64,000 nucleotides of DNA. Source: Microstegium vimineum (Eukaryota > Streptophyta > Magnoliopsida > Poales > Poaceae). Below are positions 34,808 through 46,983 of this stretch, one piece after another. Made by a program: the position numbers and the translations under genes. The notes under the pieces were generated by a model, which searched no databases, was not told the DNA's origin, and was given only the letters and a program-made list of their open reading frames with translations. How positions within the stretch are numbered: the first letter of the stretch is position 1; every line of letters begins with the position of its first letter. The stretch covers positions 13,237,689 through 13,301,688 of the forward strand of contig CM039139.1 of assembly GCA_022036555.1 (NCBI GenBank). Direction: 5' to 3'.

Positions 34808-37800
34808 TTAATCTCTTAGATGTCTAATCCCCATAGACCTCAAGTGTGCCTCATGCTTAGGCTGTGGAAGAGCCTTTGTCAAAGCATCTGCAACATTCAA
34901 ATCCGTATGTATCTTGCACATTTTGATCTCATCTCGACCGACGAACTCTCGAATAAGATGAAACTTCCGCAGTACATGTTTGTTCTTTTGGTGATTCCTT
35001 GGCTCCCTAGCCTGCGCTATCGCCCCATTGTTGTCACAATGTATATTCAATGGGCCGGACGCATTTGGAAACACACCAAGTTCAATGAGGAACCTCCTCA
35101 TCCAAACACCTTCCTTTGCAGCGGCAGAAGCTGCAATGTACTCGGCTTCTGTTGTAGAATCAGTCACCGTCTCCTACTTGGAACTTTTCCAACTTACAAC
35201 ACCACCATTAATTGTGGACACAAAACCTGATTGAGACTGTGAATCATCTATGGCAGTTTGGAAGCTAGCATCGGTGTAACCATTTACAACGAGCTCCTCA
35301 TTACCTCCATAGACTAGGAACACATCTTTAGTCCTTCTCAAGTACTTAAGAATGTTTTTAACAAGCGTCCAGTGACTCTCACCTGGATTGGCTTGGTACC
35401 TGCTCGCAACACTTAGAGCATATGAGACATCTGGGCGAGTACATATCATGGTGTACATGATGGAACCAACTGCCGAAGCGTATGGAACCTTACTCATTCA
35501 TTTCCGCTCATCAGCTGTCGAAGGACACTGCTTCTCGCTGAAACGTATACCATGTGACATAGGCAAGAACCCTTTCTTGGATTGTTCCATGTTGAACCGT
35601 TTCAACACCTTGTCAATGTATGTCTCTTGACTTAATCCTATAAGCCTCTTTGATCTATCTCTATAGATTTTGATGCCCAAAATGTATGTTGCTTCTCCTA
35701 AATCCTTCATAGAAAAACTATTATTCAGTGAAGTCTTTACAGATTGCAACATAGGAATGTCATTCCCAATCAATAGTATGTCATCCACATACAAGATTAG
35801 AAATACAACAACGCTCCCACTTTCCTTCTTGTAAACACAAGGTTCTTCTTCATTCTGACGAAAGCCAAACCCTTTGATCACTTCATCAAAACGAATATTC
35901 CAACTCCGAGATGCTTGCTTTAATCCATAAATGGATTTCTGTAGTTTGCATATTTTTCCAGCATTTTTAGGATCAACAAAGCCTTCGGGTTGTATCATAT
36001 ACACGTCCTCTTCCAAATTTCCATTTAGAAAGGCTGTTTTAACATCCATCTGCCAAATCTCATAATCGAAATAAGCAGCAATTGCTAGAATGATCCGGAT
36101 AGATTTAAGCATCGCTACCGGCGAGAATGTCTCGTCATAGTCAACTCCTTGAACTTGCCGAAAACCCTTTGCAACAAGTCGAGCTTTATAGACGTGAACG
36201 TTTCCATCCATATCCTTTTCTTTTTATAGACCCATTTGCACTCAATAGGTTTAACCCCATCAGGCGGGTCAACCAAGTTCCAAACTTGATTGTCTCCCAT
36301 GGAATCTATCTCGGATCTCATGGCACTTTGCCATTTCTCGGAATCTGGGTCCATCATTGCTTCCGCGTACGTTGCAGGTTCGTCATCGTCTAACAACAAC
36401 ACTTCCCCACGTGCCTCACGGATTCTTGCTGACCTTCGTGGTTGTGGTGGTGTTTCTCTTGCCACAGGTATCTCAACTTGTTCTGCTACATTAGCATCAC
36501 TCGTAGAGTTATCTCCTATTGGCTCATCTTGAACCTCTTCAAGATACACCTTTTCTACACTTTTCTCTTTGTTGAGAAACTCTTTCTCTAAGAAAACACC
36601 ATTCCGAGCAACAAACACTTTGCCCTCTGATCGGTTGTAGAAGTAATACCCTAAAGTTTCCTTTGGATATCCCACGAAAAAGCATTTGTCCGACTTGGGT
36701 GTAAGTTTATCTGACATAAGTCGTTTGACATAAACTTCACAACCCTAAATCTTAAGAAAAGACAAACTGGGACTCTTACCAGTCCATATCTCATATGGTG
36801 TCTTGACTACGGACTTAGATGGTACCCTATTCAATGTGAAAGCGGTTGTTTCTAGAGCGTATCCCCAAAATGAGAGTGGTAGGTCTGACTGGCTCATCAT
36901 AGACCGAACCATGTCCAACAAAGTCCGATTACGTCGCTCGGACATGCCGTTTCTCTGAGGCGTTCCAGGTGGCGTAAGCTGTGGAACAATTCCGCAACTC
37001 TTTAGATGATTGCTAAACTCATGGCTCAAATATTCGCCTCCTCGATCAGATCGCAAGGCTTTAATTTTCTTGCCACGTTGATTCTCTACTTCATTCTGAA
37101 ATTCTTTGAACTTTTCAAATGTTTCAGACTTATGCTTCATTAGGTAGACATATCCATATCTACTAAAGTCATCAGTAAAAGTTATGAAGTATTGAAATCC
37201 ACCTCTAGCTGTCGTGCTCATTGGTCCACATACATCGGTATGTACGAGTTCCAACAAGTCAGACACCCTCTCAGGAAATCCTTTGAATGGCGCCTTGGTC
37301 ATCTTGCCTAGTAGGCAAGCCTCACGTGTCTCGTATGATTCAAAATCAAACGAAGCTAGAAGACCATCATCATGGAGCCTCTTCATGCGATTCTCACTTA
37401 TATGACCCAAACGAAAATGCCACAAATATGTAGAACTTAACTCATTAAGCCGAGGCCTTTTAGCATTAACATTACAAATAGGTGTATCATCAAGATTTAA
37501 AATAAACAATCCATTCACAATGGATGCAAAAGCCACAAACATGTCATTCTTTGAGATCACACAACCATTGTCTTTACTCGCAAATGAATAACCATCCTTC
37601 ATCAAACATGAAGGCGACACAATGTTTCGACTTAAACTAGGAACAAAATAACAATTATTCAATTCCATGATAAATCCTGACGGGAGGTGAAGTTGCATCG
37701 TCCCAACGCTCAACGCAGCAACTCTTGCATTGTTGCCCACGCGGAGATCAACTTCGCCTCTTCTCGTGCTTCTACTTCTTACCATTCCCTGCATCGTATT

Positions 37801-38745
37801 GCAAATATGAGCAACCGATCCGGTATCAAATACCCAGGAGTTAATGTAAGAATCAGCGAGAAAAATATCTGTAATATAAACGACAAGTGTACAAGCAGCG
37901 GGAGTACCTTTACTACCGCCATCCTTCTTTAAGGACTCCAAGTACAGCTTGCAGTTTCTCTTCCAGTGACCTTTCCCCTTACAATGAAAGCATATTGCTT
38001 TAGCAGCTGGTCCATTGGCAGGAGGAGGGTTTGTCTTGGAGATCTCATCTTTAGCCTTCGCCTTCTTCTTCCACCCAGCCCTCCTTTTAAAGTTAGGCTT
38101 GTTTTGGACCGCCATCACATGACTACTGCCTGCTGCCTTCTTGATATCAGCTTCTGCTGTTTTAAGCATGCCACACAATTCATTCAAGCCCTTCTCCGCC
38201 CCATGCATATGGTAGTTTGAGATGAAGTTTCCATAACTGGGCGGAAGAGACGCAAGAATGAAATCAGTTGCCAACTCTTGGCCAATTGCGAAGCCTAGCT
38301 TCTCCAACCTCTGAGTGTAACCAACCATCTTGATTACATGTGGCCCTACAGGTGCGCCCTCAGCCAGCTTGGTTTCTGCAAGCGCCTTAGAGACATTGAA
38401 CCTTTCAGTCCGCGCTTGAGTTTGGAACATATCTTCAAGCGCCACGATCATATCGTTCGCTGAATGACTGTTGTCGAACTGCATCTGTAGATCAGGTTCC
38501 ATACAAGCAAGCATGAGGCAACTCACTTCAAGATCAGCATCACATGCTTTCTTGTAAGCGGTTTTCTCTGCAGTAGGTGCATTATCATTAGGCTCATCTG
38601 GTAATGGGGTGTCTAGAATATGTTCCTTTTTCTCAGCCCTAAGAACAATTCTCAGGCTGCGGATCCAATCCGCATAATTTGTTCCATTCAACTTATCTTT
38701 CTCAAGAATTGATCGCAAAGTAAATGGTTGGTTACTGGGAGCCAT
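34808..38745 (-). pseudogene. gag-pol: Gag-pol of inverted-LTR Copia, nearly complete
   Basis: Start ATG at 38745 (MAPSNQPFTLRSILEKDKLN). Gag (UBN2-type) is followed by one CCHC knuckle (CFHCKGKGHWKRNC, about residues 256-269). Protease SWVFDTGSVAHICN. Integrase zinc region WHFRLGHISENRM; core VHTDVCGP, RSDRGGEY, GMSERRNRTL. Reverse transcriptase with QMDVKTAFLNG and YVDD at about 35777-35791. RNase H with GYTDASF and TTEAEYIA. It ends at 34808. Breaks: TAG near 36746 (related elements read Trp), a frameshift near 36215, TGA near 35498 and TAG near 35170 (CAG expected). Otherwise collinear with intact Copia polyproteins, so the element was coding-competent shortly before insertion. Confidence 0.9.
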
Positions 38746-39634
38746 CTACAACAAAAGTAATGCAAAATACTAAGACAATGTATCCATGAAGGAGTAAGTT
38801 ATATCAAAATAAAACATACTCCCACTAAAATCAATATCCCTCAATTGATACTTAGTGATTCAAGACCCACAACTAACAAGTCAACTAGTGAGCTTTAGCA
38901 TCACCGCTAGAAGACATGGTAGATCGGTAAGCAACACTTTGCTAATCATATCACATATGACTCTTGTTGTTGGGCAGCATCTCTATGCTACGCTCAACCT
39001 CCCCATGCTTCAAGGTCCCTAACCGTTAGGACAACCTTGTTCAAGTAACCAAACCTTCTGTTAGTAAGTGTCCGACACGAACCTGTCTAGTCAAGGAAAA
39101 TCAGTGGCACCCTAATTTCATAGACCCACCACCAATCGTACAAGACACGTGATAGTGCAAGGTTTGGGGAAGCATACAACTTAAACATTGCTGAGGGATC
39201 ATTCTACTTTACTATCATATTCATGTAAACAAAACATAATAGCGAACAACAAAAGTAGAATAAAATGAGAATCACATTCACACATAGTGACTTGGTATGG
39301 CCCTTTAAATAATGGTGATCTCCATCTCCATCATCTTGCCCATCATGGTGATCTTCATCTCCATGATCCACGTGTGACATCCTTCTTGTGATAAGTCCTC
39401 CAAGAACTATCTTACCGCAAGCTATACTAATTACATAGTCGCAAGATCACAAGATGGCACGCAGGCCAATACATCAAAAGACAACACATATGGCTCCAGC
39501 CGTGTTGCTTACATGTCACGCAGGGCATGAAAATTACATACAATCTCATAGACCATACCAACCACATCAACTCCTGCAAAAACAAGTTAGGCATAGAACG
39601 ATTCTAGGTGCTATAGTAGAAAATTACATAGTTC
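38746..39634 (-). other. Untranslated leader of inverted-LTR Copia
   Basis: About 890 bp between the gag ATG and the right LTR junction. No gctctgatacca (inverse of the Met-tRNA PBS) is seen, although it would be expected at the right edge. The leader joins directly to an interior point of the inverted LTR at about 39634. Confidence 0.7.
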
Positions 39635-40701
39635 GGCATTCTTGTAATAGCACACTTGAATATTAGACCAGCACATGTATTAGTTGATGGCTATGTTTCA
39701 CAAGTCATAGACATGGAGATGTCAAACTAATAATGTGGGCACATGTGAGACATGTAGGCTGGACTGACCCAACAAGAGAAAGTCTCTATTCATGTCATGT
39801 ACGTTATGTCCTTAGACCTGAGATTGTGGTATGTACTCAAGATGTGAAACGATCTACTTAGAGACTATCAAACGCTACTCCGTAATTGGGTAGTTATAAA
39901 GGTGGTCCTTGGGTGGTCGGGAAACATGCTATGAGACATAGACAATCAAGATGGAATTTGCCCCTCTCTTCGTGAGAGAGATATCACTGGATCACTCATG
40001 TGATTGGATCAACAAATGCATGGTCGTGCTTGGGTTAAGTGTTAACCCACGAGTTGAACCATATATCGAGTGGCAAAGGGAATAACTTGTACATGGTCAT
40101 AGTGGTTCGTCTGATATGATCATAGCGTATGCATAGAGTTGACACGCCTTGCTAGAGGCCGCTATCAACTATTGGTCGAGTAAGAGTACTTGGGCCATGT
40201 CTATGTATGCGTGAGCCCATAGGGTCGCACGCTTAAAGGGCTGGAAGCCTAATTCGGGTTGGACCCGAATTAGACTAGGTTTAGGGTTACTAATGGGCCT
40301 CCATCGTGGGAGCTCGTTAGGACGCCTATATAAGCAAGGGGTGGGCGCGGGGCGATATTGATCCACGCCCTTTTGGCAGCCGTCGTCGCCTCCCCACGCT
40401 CGCGCCTTTTGCTCCTCGCAGACCTAGCAGTCCGGAGGCGCAACGCTTCCTCCCTGCACGTGTGGGATTCCTCGGAGGTGCTGCATTTGGAGCACAAGGA
40501 CGAACCGCGTGAAGGGGACGTTGAGACGGACGACCACGCAACTGCACTGCCTGCTGCGACGCGCACGACTACATCAAGTCGTCTTCCGCTGCACCTGTGC
40601 GTCTAGTGGTAATCCCGTAACCTGTAACTAGCAGTAGATCCTGGTTTATGAGGTCGAAAAGTTTTGTTTTCCGGCTAGCGTAGCAACCTCGTATTCCTAC
40701 A
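39635..40701 (+). repeat. LTR of inverted-LTR Copia (right, plus orientation, 5'-truncated)
   Basis: Inverse complement of 33547-34613. It lacks the TGTTAGG start and ~174 bp of U3 but keeps the TATA box (tatataag, about 40327-40334), R and U5 to the CA end at 40701. In a normal element this LTR would lie in the minus orientation. Confidence 0.9.
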
Positions 40702-40706
40702 GGACC
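40702..40706. repeat. Target-site duplication GGACC (right)
   Basis: Matches 33538-33542 and directly abuts the CA end of the right LTR. Confidence 0.6.
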
Positions 40707-41663
40707 CATGGTTAACGGACTCCGGTCCACCCCCAAATCTTGAGGGAGCGAAGGCTGGCTCCACGAACGGAGTTCGACAGCCGCCCTCGAGTACATGAGT
40801 CAGGGATGTTCGGGTAGCTCGAGAACGAACTCTCGAGGCTCCCTGGGACATATCCGAGGCATACCTAGGAACACCTAAGGATCCCTGCGCTGGGAGGCAT
40901 CGAGCCACCAACTCCTATCGAATGAGGTTGGCACCTTGGTAATCCACATGGTCGTGCTTAGCGAGCCGCACGGCTTGCTTAAATGAGAATGCCTCAGGGC
41001 CACTAGTCGACCCCTATCGAACGGGGTCGAGTTCTCACTCGGATTTTTACCCGTACAGGGCACCATTTCTAATGGACTCATGCCTGAGAACAGCTCACCG
41101 AGGACTTCGGGCTCGTCCTAACGAGGATAGTGCGATGCTCTTCACCCCACAATCCGAACGAAAGGATTCGTGGGAAGGACGCTATGAGGTAGTGAAGGCC
41201 TAGCCATTCGAGGGCTCGAGGGCCCGACTACGCACGGCACCCCTCGACGAAAGAGGGTCGAAGAACTCGTAACCTGGCAGACAGAGTCGACCTCTCAGGC
41301 GGGGCGCTCTGACCCCAGTGGTGCTTGAGAGAGCGAAGGCTGGCCCTCGGTAGGGTTCGACAGCCGCCCTCGAACACTTCTCTTTTCAGGGAAAGGAATG
41401 GAATCAACCCCTCGACAGGGTGCCACGTCTCCAGGTATCCTTAAAAGACCCCACTATACAACGTATTTTAGCCCCCAGAGGAGTTCTTAATCACTCCTCT
41501 AGGGCCTCGGGGGCTACCCCCGCGGGGTGCGCTCGTGTGCACCCCGCGAAGAATTGGATTTCTCACTAACCCTGCAGGCCAAGGACAAAACCTCCGGACA
41601 ATCCTTACTCCCTCCGAGAAACGCGGGTCATAGCCCCCAGAGGAGTTGGGGCCTCGGGGCTAC
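40707..41663 (+). other. Tat Gypsy 3' noncoding region with duplicated PPT-like block
   Basis: Continuation of 33043-33537 and rich in TCGAG. A block agcccccagaggagtt...gcctcgggg...ctac occurs at about 41471-41516 and again at 41632-41663, where it abuts the 3' LTR and acts as the PPT region. Between them lies a hairpin, cgcggggtgc / gcaccccgcg (about 41522-41549). Confidence 0.65.
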
Positions 41664-42932
41664 TGTCGGGTACGAAGGTAGGGGGTACCCTAAACCCTTC
41701 GATAAATTAACGCTAAACATAGCAACCATTTTTAAGGCAAGGGCCAGCCCACTACTCGGTGAGACGCGACCCATCAATCGAGGGCCCCCTCTACACCAAC
41801 TGCGGTAGCAAGCCACGGGCCGGCTCCACCTCGACGACGGACGAGGGGGCGAGCGAACGATCCCCGGCTCCACCTCGATGACGGACGAGGGGGCGAGCGA
41901 ACGACCCCCCCGGCTCCACCTCGACAAACGAAGAACGGACGAGGGGTTGAACGATCGACCCCCCGACCTCTACCTCGACTTCGACCTCTCCGACCTCTAC
42001 CTCGACTTCGACCTCTCCGACCCCGTCGACGCATCGACCTCCCTCCCGGCCAGGGGTTGGGCGGACGACCCTCGGACGAGGGGCTCGATTAACCCAACTG
42101 CTCCGGCATGGGTTAAAGTGAACCCACCTAACGACATGGGCGCCCGCGTCCACTGTCAAATCCGCCAACTCCCCGTCAGGTCCCCGATTCCCGTCAACTG
42201 TGCCGCCACTGTCGCCACTACGCGAGTACGGACTCCAACAGTACCCCTCGGAAAGTGAACAGTGCGACCCTCGACGACGACTCCGGGGACGCGACAGATC
42301 CATACAGGGCTCGACCCCCTCCCTCGACCGGGGGGGCTCGACCCCCTTCTCTTCAACAACTCCGGTACGGAAGACGTCCCATCCGCCCCGTCCCTCTTCG
42401 GCCGTGGGACTCATGCCCGCCTGCGGACACTGCACTGCGACGACTTCTACTGCCGCCACGACTAGGGACGCCTGAAGGACGGGAAGGCCATGCCGCCACA
42501 GTGCTCAACGTCTCTCCGCCAACACTGTGCCGCGGATACGCCGCCCATACTACTACAGTTAGGGCCCTGTACCCTCGGACCTCCCCTTAGTCTATAAAAG
42601 GGGACGCCGAGGTAGAGTATGGGGGACGTCAGGAGAGACTCTCGGGAGGAGCTCCTACTTCTTCTGGGACTTTAGTCCACACACCACACACCCCGCCACT
42701 CAATCGACCCCTCGGGTGGCCGACTCCGTGTAACACAGCTTGTACCCCCCTTGTACGAGCACGCTTTGGGTGCGAGATAATACAAGTCATCCTCCCCCCG
42801 CTGGACGTAGGGCCTTCTTTGCCCGAACCAGGATAAATCTTGTGTCCATCTTGCATCACGTCTGAGAGAGGGAGCACGCGATATACAAATTTACTCGTTG
42901 GTGGTCTTGACCCCCGGGTCATAACACCGACA
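41664..42932 (+). repeat. 3' LTR of Tat Gypsy
   Basis: 1269 bp, collinear with 20236-21503, with a TATA box at 42593-42599. Almost all differences from the 5' LTR are transitions. The CA end is followed by the GGTGG duplication. Confidence 0.92.
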
Positions 42933-42937
42933 GGTGG
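42933..42937. repeat. Target-site duplication GGTGG (right)
   Basis: Exact match to 20231-20235, confirming the borders of the Tat Gypsy. Confidence 0.9.
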
Positions 42938-44301
42938 CGACTCGGGACCAAGGAACGGCAGAGGTGTTTCCGACGACTAGAGTGCTCGGCTGGTGAAAGC
43001 AAGGCGAGCAACGTGAGTGCGGGGCGAAGGCGAAAGCTAGTGCGAGATGGATCGAGCAGAGGATCTCGGGTGGTGGTGGATTTGAGAAGGGGGCGCTTGC
43101 GATGCTCGGAGCTGTTGGTGCGGCGGGAACAGAGGCAACGCGAGCGAGTGAGCGAGTGAGGATGAGTGCGGACGAGTGTTGGAAGTAGAGGAGGTATAGG
43201 CACTCCACTTTGCACGGTCATGGCCGACCAGCGCGGCGAGTGGGGGCCATGACGCGATGGTGCGGCGGTGGCAGCGGCGCTGGCGTGTTTGCGCGCGCGA
43301 GATCAGAGCAGGACTTGGTCGACGCGCCGTTAGCGCGGATTTGCGCTCGATTGTGAGAGGGACGAGGCGTGGAGCTGATCGGACGCGGCACTGCGGCGGC
43401 GTTACTACGAAACGACGGCGTGGCGTGTGCATGCGGCTGGCAGGTCTGCGGCGAAAAGCGGTGCAGGCTCGGTCCTAGCGCTGTTAACGCGGCGCGGGTG
43501 CGGACGCGACTGAGACAGAGCAAGGGGCTGGTCGGCGACAGCGATGTCGCTGCAGAGCGACAGCGGTGGCGTTAGCGTGTACAACATCCGCAGTCAGGCA
43601 TCGACGACCACGCGGCAGGCGACGCCGACGTACGGCTCAGCCGTGGTCGGGTGAGTGCGCGCGGGCATGCGCGGCGCGTGCGTGCGGCCGAGCGCACGGG
43701 AGGGGGTCGATGTCGAGGGGAGGGTCGATTGGCTGATTGAGCCTCCGACTCGGGGTCGTTCGTTCGACCCTATGTCCGTAACTTCGAGGTGTCGAAGTCG
43801 AGGGGGGGGGGTCGATCGGCTGATCGAGCCTTCTGCGCGGGGGGGAGGGGTCGTTCGTTCGACCCTCGGTCTGTCATTTCCCAAGCGGCGGTCGAGGCCG
43901 AGCGGGCCAAAAGCGGTACTCGACCTGTCTCGGTTCTGATTTCCTTTTCCCATCTTCTTTTATTTGATTCAAACTGAAATTGCTTCAAAACAGTTTCAAA
44001 AACTCCAAACTAAGTTTTGACACTTAAACCAAAGTTGTTCAGAATATTATTCTCTACCTTTTTCATGTAGATCATAAATTCTGAAAACCATTAGTTCAAG
44101 AGTCCAGGATTAAAAACTTATTTAAGCTAATTAGGAAAAGAATTACTTTAATTCTTCAACAGACAAAATTAAGCAGGGTAAACAAACATAAAGCAAACCA
44201 TACTTTACTCTAAGCATAGCAAGGTTTAGCTAAACAGATTGATCACCAGATTGAGCAAAAAACACCTATTTAATTCTAGTTTCAAAAAATTATAACGCAC
44301 A
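42938..44301. repeat. LTR-like segment, right part
   Basis: Continuation of 17450-20235 after the Gypsy. It is GC-rich to about 43940, then AT-rich to the junction aacgcaca/agacacc with SIRE sequence. Open frames on both strands lack domains. Confidence 0.5.
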
Positions 44302-46983
44302 AGACACCAACAACTAAGTGTCTGGAGACAGCGGAGGGACAGCAGCAGCGGCCTGGGCACGATCAAGAATGCGGAACTCGTCAAGATCATCATCGTCGTC
44401 GTCTGAGTCTCCCCCTGAGTCTCTGGAGCTGGAAGCGAAGCGGTCTAGGGAGACACTCGACGAGAGGCTGATGGGCCTGCTAACTTTGCTGCTGAAAGGT
44501 CTGGAGCTATAGATGGGGCAGGAGTAGGAGTAGGAGCAACTGCCACTGTCTCTGTCGGTGCCTCTGGGGTGACGGTGTCTGGTTGTGCCTTGAGCATTGA
44601 CTCTCCTAGAGTCTCAAGAACCGGGGGCTGCTCAGGCTGATCATGAGTAGACGTAACGATTGTGGCAGCTGTCACAATAGCAGCGGTAGGTGGAGTCGAC
44701 ACGGCTGGAGCATGACTGTCGTGTGTAGCCTCAGAAGAAGCAACTGAAGAGCGGTGCGGACCAGCTGTCGGTGAAACAAGTGCGGCCTCAACCTCTACTG
44801 CTATCTGCGGACCAGTGGGGGACAGCTGCCCTGTGATGTCGCTGAATGACGCTGACAAGTCTCTGGTAGTAGCACCCATCGTAGCGGACATCGGCGTGAA
44901 ACCGGTAGTGAGAGGGGTGAACTGTTGAATCGGGCCTAGAGTGTCCAACCACTGCGTGACCTGGGTAGCCGGTGACTGGAACGGGGTGGTCAGTCCTGCA
45001 CCCTGAAGTCCACTGGACTGTATGGCTGGGGTGGGAGTAACGGTCTATCCGGCTGAACTGGAAGGGGCCACTGAGGGGCCAACCGACTGCTGTGGTGCTG
45101 CTATCTGACCGACTGACTGAGTTTGACTCATCATCTGGATCTGAGGTGCAGCCGGGAACTCAAGAGGACGAGCGCCAGTCCACTTCATCATATGGGCCAT
45201 CAAGGCCATGTTCTGCTGCTGGATCTACTGAGACTGGAGCTGCAGACGCTGTGACTCTAGCTGCATAGCAAGCATCTGTCTCTGCATCTCAAAGTGTCGC
45301 TCCTCAAACTGTCTTTGCATTTCATCCTGTCTCTGCTGGACCTGGGTGACTGCAGTCACTAAGAAACTCTGCTGCTCATTAAGACGATCTAGAATCTTCA
45401 GCATCATAGTTTCTGTGGCTAACCCAGAACCACCGGCCTCTGTGTCGTGAGCCCATGGGGGCATGGTAGGAATAGGCTGGAAGTCAGCGTCAGAGCTGTT
45501 AGAAGAAGTATCCTCAGGAGTAACATCAGCCCCAGTATCCAAGTCATGGAGCTCCTGCTACTCAATACCTCGGATCGAATCATCCTAAGTCTCACCATCA
45601 TCGTGGTCAGCAGGCGCAGTCCATTGCCTGACTAGGCGAAGCACACGGTTCCCAAACCGACTATCAAAAGAAGCTAGTACTCTGTACGATGGGAATGAAG
45701 TCGGTGACTGATCAAGCAACGCACGGACTCCGGGATTGGATCCCTCAAGCTTAATAGCTAGGATAGAACTGATCCAATGAGCATAAGGAAACTGCCCTCG
45801 TGCTCTCATCCCATCAGCAATCACATCCTCAATCTCTGACACTAGAAAATCAGCTATATCAAATGGTGTCTGAGAGACGAGTGCCTAAAGTAAAAACTGT
45901 TGCATATTTGTCAGACCCTCCTTATACCCTGTGCAAGGCAGCAGTGTACCGTAGTACATCATTCAGGCAACGAACAGTGGGGTGGAGCTCTGCCGGGGTA
46001 CGATGAGAACCCTCTGTGAAAGGTGGCTTGAAGAGGGGAGCAACCTCCTGAACTGTCAAAGTACGACCACCTCGAGCTCGGCGAGGCACAAAGACTCCTC
46101 TGTAGAAATCATAGTGAAGGTTGAGCTCTCCGGCTGTCTAGGTGAGGTGTAGTATCTCTCTGAGACGAGTCACATAGAGCCTGTAATGCTCTCCTCTGAA
46201 AGTATATTGAAGAAAGTTGTGCTCCGGATCAATCCAGACTATAGCATAGAACTCCCTGACCCACCTCTCAATGTAATTTCCGGAACGACCAAGGAGGTTG
46301 GTGAGTCCCAGAAGATACGTGAGGGAGGGTCGAATCTCCTCTCCAGCAAGCTCAACTATGCTCTCCAAAGAGCAAACCCTGTGCGGTCGTATCTGAATGC
46401 AAGAAAGCCGACCTGCCCTATAGAAGTCCTCCATGAGAGGTGTGTGCCATCCTGGTGAAGCTCTGGGGTCACGCTGATCCGGGCACCACTTCAAGTGTCA
46501 CAAAGCGAAGCTTCTTTACTTGTTTCGCAGTGAGGTTCCTCAAGTCAAGATGTACTGATTCTGAATCTGCAGTAGGAGCTGCTGAGACACTCGGAGGAGC
46601 ACTATCACCACGTGGTGGAGTAGACTGAACAGTCTGGGAGCGAGTGACACGCCCCCAGGGAAGAGGTGACAATGGTGTATCAAGAGCTTCTATGACTAGC
46701 TCTTGCTCCTCTGGAGCCTCCGCGGTCTCTGACTGAGCTGGAGGAGTGGACGGTAGAACTCGCGGAGGGGTGCCGATACGAACTGTGCCTCAATGACCAC
46801 CTCGCTTTGCGCGATCCGCTACATCTGCCACTACCTTGGCCTACTCGGCCTCTGTAAGCTTTCGCTTCTTCTTCTTCGGCTTCTCGACAATTTGCTTCTT
46901 GCCCTTGTCCTTAGAAGGACGCGGGGGAGGAGGAGGATCATCACCAGAACCACTAACACGAGCACGAGATCCACGAGCCATAG
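44302..46983 (-). pseudogene. SIRE third ORF (env-like position), copy 1, broken
   Basis: ATG at 46983 (MARGSRARVSGSG), then a Lys-rich basic stretch. A domain resembling the 'putative plant transposon protein' family follows (about 46140-46490: WVREFYAIVWIDPEHNF). Next come an acidic Ser/Asp-rich segment, a Gln-rich coiled coil with repeats like EMQRQ (about 45225-45350), and a Pro/Thr/Ala-rich C-terminal part. In-frame stops occur near 46855, 46792, 46139, 45226 and 45044; several fit CAG to TAG. A downstream extra ORF in this position, with a coiled coil, is known from SIRE/Maximus elements and has been called env-like. No membrane segment or signal peptide is visible, so an envelope function is not supported here. 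Copy 2 is at 56637-58593. Confidence 0.65.

Larger units (their letters stand above)
33543..40701 (-). mobile_element. Copia retrotransposon with LTRs in inverted orientation
   Basis: The interior (34788-39633) is read on the minus strand as a normal Copia: leader, gag, PR, INT, RT, RNase H, PPT, LTR. The left LTR (33547-34787) has the expected minus orientation, starting TGTTAGGAATATGCCC. The right LTR (39635-40701) lies in the plus orientation and lacks the first ~174 bp of U3, so both outer ends are U5 ends. No Met-tRNA PBS is seen next to the leader. GGACC flanks both sides. Encoded proteins are of a Tork/Angela-like type (approximate placement). The structure cannot come from ordinary reverse transcription and integration of a normal template. 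Confidence 0.85.
20236..42932 (+). mobile_element. Tat-lineage Gypsy retrotransposon with antisense gene
   Basis: LTRs of 1268 and 1269 bp start TGTCGGG and end ACCGACA. The GGTGG duplication is perfect (20231-20235 and 42933-42937). The order is PBS, gag, protease, reverse transcriptase, RNase H, a second RNase H, integrase, tandem repeats, antisense spliced gene, PPT, 3' LTR. Two RNase H domains plus an antisense ORF between pol and the 3' LTR are features of the Tat clade (Retand, Ogre, Grande types). By eye the LTRs differ at about 28 sites, nearly all transitions. Using a commonly used grass substitution rate of 1.3e-8, this suggests insertion within about the last million years (inference). 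A Copia (33543-40701) sits inside. Confidence 0.92.
17450..44301. mobile_element. ~4.1-kb LTR-like segment split by a Tat Gypsy
   Basis: After removal of the Gypsy (20236-42932 plus one GGTGG), 17450-20235 and 42938-44301 join into about 4.1 kb. It starts TGTGGCAGAAC, ends near AACGCACA and encodes no retroelement domains. It contains a passage like cctgagtacgagaatgtactcagc (17921-17944), a type I associate with long Gypsy LTRs of grasses. I infer a long solo LTR or truncated element; the family is not resolved. No target duplication is seen (cacac on the left, agaca or caaga on the right), and SIRE sequence on both sides is partly missing. Confidence 0.45.
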
